DNA of 35,397 bases from an uncultured Clostridia bacterium (lineage in GTDB: Bacteria; Bacillota; Clostridia; Christensenellales; Pumilibacteraceae), in contig CANDGE010000001.1 in the NCBI GenBank assembly GCA_947384195.1, forward strand, positions 1-35,397, read 5' to 3'. Shown one piece after another: positions 24,481 to 31,864 of this stretch (position 1 is the first letter of the stretch; the number at the start of each line of letters is the position of its first letter). A program made the translations under genes and the position numbers. The notes beneath the pieces were generated by a model. That model did no database searches. It saw nothing but the letters and a program-made list of their open reading frames with translations, and was not told the origin of the DNA.

Positions 24481-27400
24481 ATGGCTAAAAAAGTTGTGGT
24501 CGACGATCAAACGACCGAGGAAAACAGACCGATCAAAAAGAAACGCAGTAAGTGTTGCGCTTGTTGCGTCGCTTTGTTGGTGTTTATTTTGGTAATACTG
24601 GCGGCGGCGTTCGGCGTGGGCTGGTATTTCGGCGACAAGTTCACCAAACAACAGCTCGGCATGTCGCTCGGCGATACGTTGGGAATTTTGGGCGATCTTT
24701 ATTGGACGGACGACGGCGACGTAGTCAAAAATCCGTACAAACAAAGCGATCTCGACGGCTTTTACAAAGAGATCAAGCGCAACGTGTTGCTTAAAGAAAG
24801 CGCCGAGATCGATTTCGACGGCGCGCTTTCCGATGCGATCGATAAGTATTTGCAAAGCGGCGAAGCGCAGCCGCAGTCGGCTCTGCGCGCGCGGTATTCG
24901 AGCGATACGGAATATTCGGACGTCGATATCGACGGCGGGGACGGATCGGTCGGCGACGGCGATCAAGCGACCGACGGCAATCCTATGACCGATATTTTCG
25001 TAGACATGATAGCGGGAGTTTTGACGCGCGACAATATAGACGTCGAGCTTTTGAACGCATACGACGAAAACGATCCGTCGACCGACAAATATATATTCGA
25101 GCTCAACGATAAACAGTTTGCGGCGTTTGTCGACAACGTTATCGGAACGTTGCTCGCAAAAGCGGACAGCGTGCAGTCGCTCAAACAGTATGCGGACATG
25201 ATCGATCTCGTCAAAGTCGTATCGCTCAAACAGATACGGTTTTTCGCTACGCCCGTTACGACCGAAAGCGGCGAAAAAATAAGCGCTACTTCGGCGGACG
25301 TCACCCTGTGGGTCGGCTTGCAAAGCGCGGCGGGACAGGCGTTGACTTATTATTTGAACGATGCGGGATACGGTTGGGCGGGTCCGCTCGCACGGTGGTT
25401 GGGCAACGTCATACTGCCCGAAAATCTATACGTTACGTTGACCGTGCCGTTGGACGGCAACGCAAAGCCCGCGATAACCCTGAACGATATGAACGACGCC
25501 GAGCGCGCGCGGGCGTATAAGCTCGTAAACGCGGTCATGGCAATGAACGGCGACGAGAGCCAAACCGTCGACGGTATGCTCGACGGCTTGGTCGAAAATA
25601 TCAAACCGTTTTTGGAATCGGCGGCGGAAAACATGAAGTTCGATAAGGTGGCTACGGGCACGATATCGATCGATCTTTTGGACGCGGTGACAAAGATGGC
25701 GAGCGAGAGCTCGGAAGGCGCGCCGCTCGTTAAAGCCGATTTTATTTTCATGCTTCAAGCGCTGTTTTCCGATCCCGCGTCGCAATACGCCGCGCTCGAA
25801 CCGTACCGCTATGAAAACGTGTACGACGTTAACGGAAAGGAAGTTTATATAGCGGGCGGCGATCCCGACAAAACGGCGATCGATTACGAGCAAAGGTTTA
25901 TCGATGAGATAGCCGAAAAATATTCGGTCGAATTCAAGGACGGCACGACGCTCGACGACGTGCTGGCGTTGCTCGGCGTGTCGCTCGGCGGCGGCGACGT
26001 AGATAAAGCCGATCTGCTCGATCTTATAAACGCAGATAAGTTCAACGAATCGCTCGAAAAGGATCTGAGCGAGCTCGAACTTACGGTGACCGACCGTATG
26101 CTCGCGGCGGCGCTGTCGGGACAAATGGATAAACTGTTGACGGGCGACGGCGGCGGATTCGGCGGATTGTCGCTCGCTCTCGACGCTTTGACGTTCGTCA
26201 AAAACAGCGGTTCGGATAATCTGTACGCGCTTTTGGCGGTGGAAGCCGATGTGAGCGATCTGTTCGATTCGATCGACGGCGGAAGCCTTGTGGCAAAGCT
26301 CGCGACGGGGCTGATGCCCGAAAAGATATTGCTCACGGTTAAGGTGGATATCACGCGCGACCGTCCCGCAGGCGCAACGCCCGACGAAACGACGTTCGTT
26401 TTGAATTCGTGTCTTAATACCGACCGCGCGCTCGACGCGCTCGCAAAGCTCGTGCCGTCGCTCGATCTCGGCGAAATGGCGGGGCAGATCGAGAGTATGC
26501 TCAACGACATGCTCGATCAATTATATAAGGCGCTCGATATAAGGCTTGTCGCGTCCGCTATGGAGTACGATCAGACAAACGGTTGGAGCGGGAACGGCGG
26601 CGCGATCGTCATGCCCGATATATTCACCGTCGTGACCGACACCGCGCTCGTCGACGAAGAAGGCGATCGCATCGTCACGCCCGACGAGCTCAAAAACGTG
26701 TTGCGCGCGCTCAACGATACGAGCGGCGTCGATACGAGAGTCAATGTCGAGAAAAACTATTCGGGCTTTATCGCGCAGGTAGTGGACAAATACTATCTTG
26801 CGCCCGCGGCGGGCGATAAACTGGAAACGCTCGACGACCTGACCGCGTTTATGGGCGGTTTCGATACGAGCAAATTCAGGATAACGGGCGACGATCCGAG
26901 CGTCAAATATTTGGCGCACGACACGCGCTCCGTCGCGGAACTCAGACCGGTGATGAGCGGCGGCGAGATCGGCGCTCTGTTTGTGGAGCAGGCGGGCGAG
27001 AACGTCAAGGATTATGCCGTGACCAACGTGACTACGGGCGATGATTCGCTCACCGTCGTGCTCGCTATAAGCATGGGCGATCTGTTGCCCGACGACGTTA
27101 AATTCCTTATGACGGCGGAAACGCTTTACGTCACTGCGACCGTCGATATGTCGGTGACCAACGGCAGCGGCACGGAGAGCGATCCGTACCGCTACGGCGT
27201 GAGCGTCGCGCTCAACGCAATGGACGCCGCAACATATGATGCCACGCTTAAAATCGTTAGGTTCTTCGATCCCGAGTTCGACATACAAGCGCAGGTCGAC
27301 GAGTTCGGTAAAATTTTGTACGATCAGATGCGATCCGTCAACGACAGCTTTGCGGCGAGCGTCGACGGCGGCGTTGCGGCCGTTAAAACGGACTTCTTCG

Positions 27401-28167
27401 AGTTTACCGAGAGCGGGCTCGTCATGAACGATTTTTATACCTTCCTAGCGAGCAAAATGGAGCTCGAGCTTACGGACGGCGTTACGACCGATACGCTCAA
27501 ACGCGCGGTGCAGGGCATGTACGAACGTTCGACCGTGGCGGCGCTCGCAAACGAAAACAACTATACGCGCGGCGACGTGATGGTAAATGCGGGAAGCGCG
27601 GCGGGCACATCGACCATGCCGAGCATGAACGTAACGTACGCCGATACCGAGTTTAACGCATTTTTGGCTAAGGGCGTGGAAGGCATGGGTTCGGTCAACG
27701 TCGAACAAACGATAGTGCTTTCCGAAACCGATAACAGCGCCGAAGCGGCGGCAGTGCGCGCTTGGGCGTCGTCCAAGCTTTCCGCCGATAAGGCATTGGC
27801 GGCGAATACCGATTACTTGATCGTTTCGGTAAGCATGGTCATGGGCGATTTTATGGAAAGCGATAACGAAAAATCGCAGGGCTTTTTGCCGAGCTCGGTT
27901 ATAGGCACTTTGGTCTACGAATATACGAACGGGAATTTCGAGCAGGTCGGCATTATATTCAACGATCTCGGCGATCCGGAATACCGCGTGTTGCAACAGC
28001 TCATGGGGCTTTCTGCGGACAGCACCGACGAAAACAAGGTCAACATTGCCACAGTCGACGGCAGGACTGCGGAGCTGCTCAACAATATAGTCAAGGTCAT
28101 GAATGTAGAACTCAGACCGCAATATAACGGTATTGGCATAGGCAGTATTTACACGTCGCAAAAATAG
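24481..28167 (+). CDS. Large membrane-anchored repeat protein of unknown function
   Basis: A 1228-residue protein. A basic N-terminal stretch is followed by a juxtamembrane cysteine cluster (CCACC, residues 25-29) and one membrane segment (about 30-50); nearly all the rest should lie outside the membrane. That part is acidic and seems to hold about four diverged units of 250-300 residues. One recurring element is an LP-x-x-L-x-V-T-x-x-V-D strand pair followed by LN and a helix, near residues 311, 611, 881 and 1135. Another is a helix ending in a DGTTLDDVLALLG-like turn (near bases 25950, 26830 and 27480). The ATG at 24481 has a GGAG site seven bases upstream; an earlier ATG (24457) lies in the inverted repeat. 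I do not recognise a family. The nucleoside hydrolase-like gene starts 10 bases after it. Confidence 0.85.
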   Translation: MAKKVVVDDQTTEENRPIKKKRSKCCACCVALLVFILVILAAAFGVGWYFGDKFTKQQLGMSLGDTLGILGDLYWTDDGDVVKNPYKQSDLDGFYKEIKRNVLLKESAEIDFDGALSDAIDKYLQSGEAQPQSALRARYSSDTEYSDVDIDGGDGSVGDGDQATDGNPMTDIFVDMIAGVLTRDNIDVELLNAYDENDPSTDKYIFELNDKQFAAFVDNVIGTLLAKADSVQSLKQYADMIDLVKVVSLKQIRFFATPVTTESGEKISATSADVTLWVGLQSAAGQALTYYLNDAGYGWAGPLARWLGNVILPENLYVTLTVPLDGNAKPAITLNDMNDAERARAYKLVNAVMAMNGDESQTVDGMLDGLVENIKPFLESAAENMKFDKVATGTISIDLLDAVTKMASESSEGAPLVKADFIFMLQALFSDPASQYAALEPYRYENVYDVNGKEVYIAGGDPDKTAIDYEQRFIDEIAEKYSVEFKDGTTLDDVLALLGVSLGGGDVDKADLLDLINADKFNESLEKDLSELELTVTDRMLAAALSGQMDKLLTGDGGGFGGLSLALDALTFVKNSGSDNLYALLAVEADVSDLFDSIDGGSLVAKLATGLMPEKILLTVKVDITRDRPAGATPDETTFVLNSCLNTDRALDALAKLVPSLDLGEMAGQIESMLNDMLDQLYKALDIRLVASAMEYDQTNGWSGNGGAIVMPDIFTVVTDTALVDEEGDRIVTPDELKNVLRALNDTSGVDTRVNVEKNYSGFIAQVVDKYYLAPAAGDKLETLDDLTAFMGGFDTSKFRITGDDPSVKYLAHDTRSVAELRPVMSGGEIGALFVEQAGENVKDYAVTNVTTGDDSLTVVLAISMGDLLPDDVKFLMTAETLYVTATVDMSVTNGSGTESDPYRYGVSVALNAMDAATYDATLKIVRFFDPEFDIQAQVDEFGKILYDQMRSVNDSFAASVDGGVAAVKTDFFEFTESGLVMNDFYTFLASKMELELTDGVTTDTLKRAVQGMYERSTVAALANENNYTRGDVMVNAGSAAGTSTMPSMNVTYADTEFNAFLAKGVEGMGSVNVEQTIVLSETDNSAEAAAVRAWASSKLSADKALAANTDYLIVSVSMVMGDFMESDNEKSQGFLPSSVIGTLVYEYTNGNFEQVGIIFNDLGDPEYRVLQQLMGLSADSTDENKVNIATVDGRTAELLNNIVKVMNVELRPQYNGIGIGSIYTSQK

Positions 28168-28177
28168 GTACGGGCGA

Positions 28178-28963
28178 ATGGGGTATAACAGGATAATTAT
28201 ATTTTGCGATTACGGACTGGACGACGCGATCGCTACGGTGCATATACTCGGTAACGCCGAAATGTTCGAGCATATCGACGTAGTGCCTGTCGGCGGCAAC
28301 GTGACCGTAGATACGGCGTTTCGCAACGCGCATACGCTGTTGCAATATGCAAAAGCCGATAAGCGCAAGGTGCGTATAGTCGACACGCGCGCGTTCGGGC
28401 AAGCGGCGGCGGATATCCCCGATATCCACGGCGCGGACGGCATGGGCGATATGCTGAGCCCCGTCTTGTCGGAGCTCGACGTCGTGCCGTTTGCCGAATT
28501 TAAAGCGGAAATATCCGCAAAAGCCGAGCCGACGCGCGATTGCGTGCTGTCGCTCGGTCCGTGCACTATGCCCGTAAAGCTCGGTTATACGCCGTTTTGT
28601 ACGGTGTTGATGGGCGGCGCTACCAAGGAAAAGCCGAACTACGGCAATTACGAGTTCAACGAGGCGATGGATATCGACGCGTTCAAAAAGTATGCGTTTA
28701 CCGCGACTGCGGTCGCAACGCTTGACACCTGTCACGATAAAGTGTTCGACTTCGAGCATGTGCGGTTCGGCAATGCGCTCGCCGACGGTTTGCTCGAAAA
28801 GTACGTCGATATGTGTAGGCGGCGCAATGCGTTCGTGACCGTGTACGATTATGTCGCCGCGCTCGCCGTGACAAACCCCGAACGGTTCGACGCCGTGCGC
28901 GTCCGTCGCGCCGACGGAGCGGAATATAACGAGCTGATTTATAAATTCGCTGTTAACGCTTAG
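28178..28963 (+). CDS. Nucleoside hydrolase-like protein (IunH family)
   Basis: A 261-residue protein of the inosine-uridine nucleoside hydrolase family, which splits the N-glycosidic bond of nucleosides. The N-terminal metal motif is FCDYGLDDAIA, where the family has DxDPGxDDA. The central and last aspartates are kept, but the first is phenylalanine. HGADGMGDM near base 28428 matches the family HGxDG loop, GGATKEKPNYGNYEFNEAMD near 28615 matches the MGG...GN...EFN segment in a shortened form, and VYDYVAAL near 28840 matches HDPxA with tyrosine for histidine. The protein is also shorter than usual (family about 310). Activity is therefore uncertain. It starts 10 bases after the repeat protein gene, with a poor ribosome site, so it probably depends on translation of that gene. 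Confidence 0.72.
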   Translation: MGYNRIIIFCDYGLDDAIATVHILGNAEMFEHIDVVPVGGNVTVDTAFRNAHTLLQYAKADKRKVRIVDTRAFGQAAADIPDIHGADGMGDMLSPVLSELDVVPFAEFKAEISAKAEPTRDCVLSLGPCTMPVKLGYTPFCTVLMGGATKEKPNYGNYEFNEAMDIDAFKKYAFTATAVATLDTCHDKVFDFEHVRFGNALADGLLEKYVDMCRRRNAFVTVYDYVAALAVTNPERFDAVRVRRADGAEYNELIYKFAVNA

Positions 28964-28986
28964 TTTGAGTTTAATGTTTAAAATTA

Positions 28987-29015
28987 TTGCGTATTTTGTT
29001 TCAATATGATATAAT
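28987..29015 (+). promoter_or_regulatory. Promoter for the restriction-modification operon
   Basis: TTGCGT at 28987-28992, a 17-base spacer, and TATAAT at 29010-29015. Ten bases separate the -10 box from the ATG at 29026, so the mRNA would have a leader of about four bases. Confidence 0.65.
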
Positions 29016-29025
29016 TATCATATAT

Positions 29026-30507
29026 ATGAAGAGAGAAATGAACACATTATCTGCTGATAAATTAAATGGTCGAGTTTATACGCCGGAATTTATAGTAAGC
29101 AATATACTTGATTTATCCGGTTATTACGGTCAAACGATTTTAAGGAAACACGTTATAGACAATAGCTGTGGTGACGGTGCATTTTTGGTGGCTATCGTAG
29201 AGAGATATTGTAAAGAATTTCTTAGAAACAGTGTGCCTGATATACAAGTACTTTCCGATGAATTATCAAATTACATACATGGGATTGATATAGATGAAGT
29301 TGAATGCTGTAAATGTATAGAAAACTTAAATAAAACTGTAAGTAAATATGGTATAAGTAATGTTAATTGGGATATTTTATGCGCTGATACATTAGTAGTA
29401 GATAAATATAACGGAAAAATGGACTTCGTTTTAGGGAATCCACCGTATGTTAGAATTCATAATCTCGGTAATTCTATCGATAATGTAAAAAAGTTTTTGT
29501 TTGCAAAAAACGGAATGTCCGATTTGTATATTGTATTTTACGAAATTGGATTGAGAATGCTTAAAAATAATGGCGTATTAGGGTATATTACCCCAAGTTC
29601 ATTTTTTAATAGCTTAGCGGGTAAGTATATGCGGGCATATTTAGTTGATAATAATCTAATAGATAAAATAGTTGATTTAAAGCATTATCAAGCGTTTACC
29701 GCAACGACGTATACAACTATAGTTATTTTAAAAAACGATCGTCAACAGACAACGACTGATTATTATAGGTTTGAAGAAAAGAATAATTTTCCTTATTATG
29801 TTGACACTTTAAATGCGGGTGATTTTTTTATAGATAGTTGTTTTTATTTTGCGGAGAAAAGTGAATTATACGAATTAAAAAAAATATTGATGTTTCATAC
29901 GACTGAAGAGCATTTTTCTGTTAAAAACGGATTTGCTACTTTGGCTGATAGCTTTTTTATTGGAGATTTTGATTTCGATGAATTTACAATACCCGTTATC
30001 AAGGCATCTACCGGAAAGAGGTATAAATGTATTTTTCCATATTGCAATGGCAAGCTGGTTTCTTACAGTGCTTTAACTTCACTCTCTGCAATCAAACATC
30101 ACTTTGAAACGCATAAAGAATTATTATTAAAGCGAAGCTTAGAAAAAAGTAGTGCTTGGTATGGATTTGGGCGTTCGCAAGGCATTAATGATGTTTACAA
30201 ATGTAAATATTCTATTAATGCTTTGATCAAATCGATTATTGATTTAAAGTTAATTAAATGCGATAAAGGCGTTGGTGTTTATAGCGGTTTATATATTATA
30301 ACCGATATTTCCGAAAATGAATTACGCGAAATGTTATGTAATGAAGGTTTTATATCGTATATATCATTGTTAGGAAAATATAAGAGTGGCGGTTATTATA
30401 CATTTTCGTCAAAAGATTTAAAACAATATCTCGAATATAAATATTCACAAAAGAATGAAATCAAAGGAGTTCATAATGAACAATTTTCAATTTTTAACCG
30501 TCCTTAA
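29026..30507 (+). CDS. N6-adenine DNA methyltransferase, type II restriction-modification
   Basis: A 493-residue methyltransferase that should move a methyl group from AdoMet to adenine N6 in a specific DNA site. Motif X lies at GRVYTPEFIVSNILDL (residues 15-30), the AdoMet motif I at VIDNSCGDGAFL (43-54), and the catalytic NPPY at residues 138-141. The C-terminal half is a probable target-recognition domain. The order X-I-IV is that of gamma-type M.TaqI/Eco57I-like enzymes. The ORF opens inside the promoter (28987), so the start is ATG 29026 (leaderless) or ATG 29038, which has an AGAGAG stretch before it. Composition is very AT-rich, unlike neighbours on the left. Its last 32 bases overlap the putative restriction gene. 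Recognition sequence unknown. Confidence 0.9.
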   Translation: MKREMNTLSADKLNGRVYTPEFIVSNILDLSGYYGQTILRKHVIDNSCGDGAFLVAIVERYCKEFLRNSVPDIQVLSDELSNYIHGIDIDEVECCKCIENLNKTVSKYGISNVNWDILCADTLVVDKYNGKMDFVLGNPPYVRIHNLGNSIDNVKKFLFAKNGMSDLYIVFYEIGLRMLKNNGVLGYITPSSFFNSLAGKYMRAYLVDNNLIDKIVDLKHYQAFTATTYTTIVILKNDRQQTTTDYYRFEEKNNFPYYVDTLNAGDFFIDSCFYFAEKSELYELKKILMFHTTEEHFSVKNGFATLADSFFIGDFDFDEFTIPVIKASTGKRYKCIFPYCNGKLVSYSALTSLSAIKHHFETHKELLLKRSLEKSSAWYGFGRSQGINDVYKCKYSINALIKSIIDLKLIKCDKGVGVYSGLYIITDISENELREMLCNEGFISYISLLGKYKSGGYYTFSSKDLKQYLEYKYSQKNEIKGVHNEQFSIFNRP

Positions 30508-31186
30508 AAAATCTTTTATTGCATATTTACAAACAGGAGCAAGAAGCAATAAAAAATTAGAGATTTTGCATGGGGCAATTTCGCGAGACTTATGCGAGAG
30601 AATAAATGACGAAAAATACTCTATAAGTTCATTGGGATATGGGATAGGGAAGGAACGTAAAATTATCGGACGTTATGTCGATAAAAAGGTTGATATAACT
30701 GTCTGTGAAAACAATATACCGATTGCAGGAATAGCAGTGAAATATGTAATGAGTAATTATTCGCAAAACTCAAATAATTATTTTGAAAATATGTTGGGAG
30801 AAACAGCTAATATACGTTCGGCTAGAATACCATATTTTCAAATATTTATTATACCTGATAGAATCCCATATTTTGATAAAGACGGTGTGATTGTAAATTG
30901 GGAAAAGATACAAGAGCATAATTTAAAAAAATATATAAAATTATCAGAAGATAATATAGATAATTTTTTACATACCCCAAATAAAACACTTGTATTTGTT
31001 ATCCATATTCAAGAAGAAGATACTTCATATAAAATTTCAAATAAAAATGATTATGTAAAATGTTATTTGAACGATGATTTTGATGTTCATATTTCGCCGT
31101 TGCATTTTGACTTCGGTAATACTATTATATATAATGATTATGAGCTTTTTATTCAAAAAGTAGCTTATGCCGTAAAGAGTTTATAA
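30476..31186 (+). CDS. Putative type II restriction endonuclease
   Basis: A 236-residue protein encoded just behind the methyltransferase and overlapping it by 32 bases; AAAGGAG at 30463-30469, inside the methylase gene, supplies its ribosome site six bases before the ATG. The overlap and position mark it as the cognate nuclease. A PD-(D/E)xK-like core is visible: D73 in VDKKVDITV, then AVK with K89 on the next strand, and a helix NYFENMLGE with E104 15 residues later. Alanine sits where E or D is usual, so E104 may supply the carboxylate, as in the NgoMIV/Cfr10I group. This active-site reading is inference. The frame opens at 30455, but the ribosome site decides for 30476. Composition is AT-rich like the methylase. 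Confidence 0.72.
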   Translation: MNNFQFLTVLKKSFIAYLQTGARSNKKLEILHGAISRDLCERINDEKYSISSLGYGIGKERKIIGRYVDKKVDITVCENNIPIAGIAVKYVMSNYSQNSNNYFENMLGETANIRSARIPYFQIFIIPDRIPYFDKDGVIVNWEKIQEHNLKKYIKLSEDNIDNFLHTPNKTLVFVIHIQEEDTSYKISNKNDYVKCYLNDDFDVHISPLHFDFGNTIIYNDYELFIQKVAYAVKSL

Positions 31187-31208
31187 TTTTTTACGATCTG
31201 TTAAAATG

Positions 31209-31233
31209 CTCGCCATATAATGGCGAGTTTTTT
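31209..31233 (+). terminator. Rho-independent terminator of the restriction-modification operon
   Basis: A perfect 7-bp stem (CTCGCCA at 31209-31215 with TGGCGAG at 31221-31227), a five-base loop and six T at 31228-31233. Confidence 0.92.
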
Positions 31234-31254
31234 GCGTTATAAAATCAACTGCGT

Positions 31255-31282
31255 GTATAATCTTTTTATATGCGGCAATAAT
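31255..31282 (+). promoter_or_regulatory. Possible sigma-F promoter for spoIIR, overlapping a sigma-A-like one
   Basis: GTATA at 31255-31259 and GGCAATAAT at 31274-31282, 14 bases apart, fit the forespore sigma-F pattern (GYWTA, about 15 bases, GGNRANANT). Transcription would begin at or beside the ATG at 31290. An alternative sigma-A-like promoter overlaps it: TTGCGT at 31232-31237, an 18-base spacer, TATAAT at 31256-31261. spoIIR is a sigma-F gene in Bacillus subtilis, which favours the first reading. Confidence 0.5.
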
Positions 31283-31289
31283 CGTTTTT

Positions 31290-31817
31290 ATGGAAACCTT
31301 TGTTCGTGTATGTAAAAAGACAATAAGCGTATTGTTATCCGCCTTTATGATTTTTTGTGTTTTGTTTATATTTTCGGCGTGTATTGATAATAATACTTAT
31401 TATGACGGCGACCTTTTGAGATTGCACATTCGCGCCAACTCCAACTCGGACGCTGATCAAGCGGTCAAGCTGAAAGTGCGCGACGCCGTCAACGAGTACA
31501 TTTCGGTCAATATAAACAAAACGACGTTCGACGAAGCGTACGAAGAGATAGGCAAAGCTCTCGATACGCTCGGCGCGATAGCCTCGAATGTCCTTGCCGA
31601 CAACGGGTTTAAGTACAATGCCGAGGCAAAGCTCGTCAACGAGTATTTTCCGTCGCGCATGTATAAGGACGTGACCGTTCCCGACGGGTATTACGACGCA
31701 TTGATCGTCGAGCTCGGCGAAGCTAAGGGCGATAACTGGTGGTGCGTGGTGTATCCGCCGTTGTGCTACGGCGAGGACTTCGAGTACAAGTCGTTTTTTG
31801 CGGAACTGTTTAAATAG
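31290..31817 (+). CDS. spoIIR: Stage II sporulation protein R
   Basis: A 175-residue secreted signalling protein. In Bacillus it is made in the forespore, crosses to the intermembrane space and triggers SpoIIGA to process pro-sigma-E in the mother cell. A hydrophobic N-terminal segment ends at FSAC (cysteine 31), which could be a lipobox or a plain signal peptide. The signature LLRLHIRANSNSDADQAVKL follows, then KVRDAVNEYI, YDALIVELGEAKGDNWWCVV and YPPLCY, all typical of SpoIIR. There is no ribosome site before the ATG (TCGTTTTT). The first 120 bases are AT-rich like the restriction-modification genes, the rest is not. Confidence 0.93.
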   Translation: METFVRVCKKTISVLLSAFMIFCVLFIFSACIDNNTYYDGDLLRLHIRANSNSDADQAVKLKVRDAVNEYISVNINKTTFDEAYEEIGKALDTLGAIASNVLADNGFKYNAEAKLVNEYFPSRMYKDVTVPDGYYDALIVELGEAKGDNWWCVVYPPLCYGEDFEYKSFFAELFK

Positions 31818-31864
31818 CGTCGGTTTTTGCCGTCGTTCGATAATAAATACAAAGGAAAAAATTT

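Larger units (their letters stand above)
28964..31410. other. AT-rich island carrying a restriction-modification system
   Basis: Base composition drops sharply right after the nucleoside hydrolase-like stop (28963) and returns to the window norm near 31410, inside spoIIR. Codon use switches from GCG/GTC/GAC to AAA/TTA/AAT/ATA. This is a strong sign of recent gain. I see no integrase, transposase, tRNA, long direct repeats or target duplication at either edge. Confidence 0.75.
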
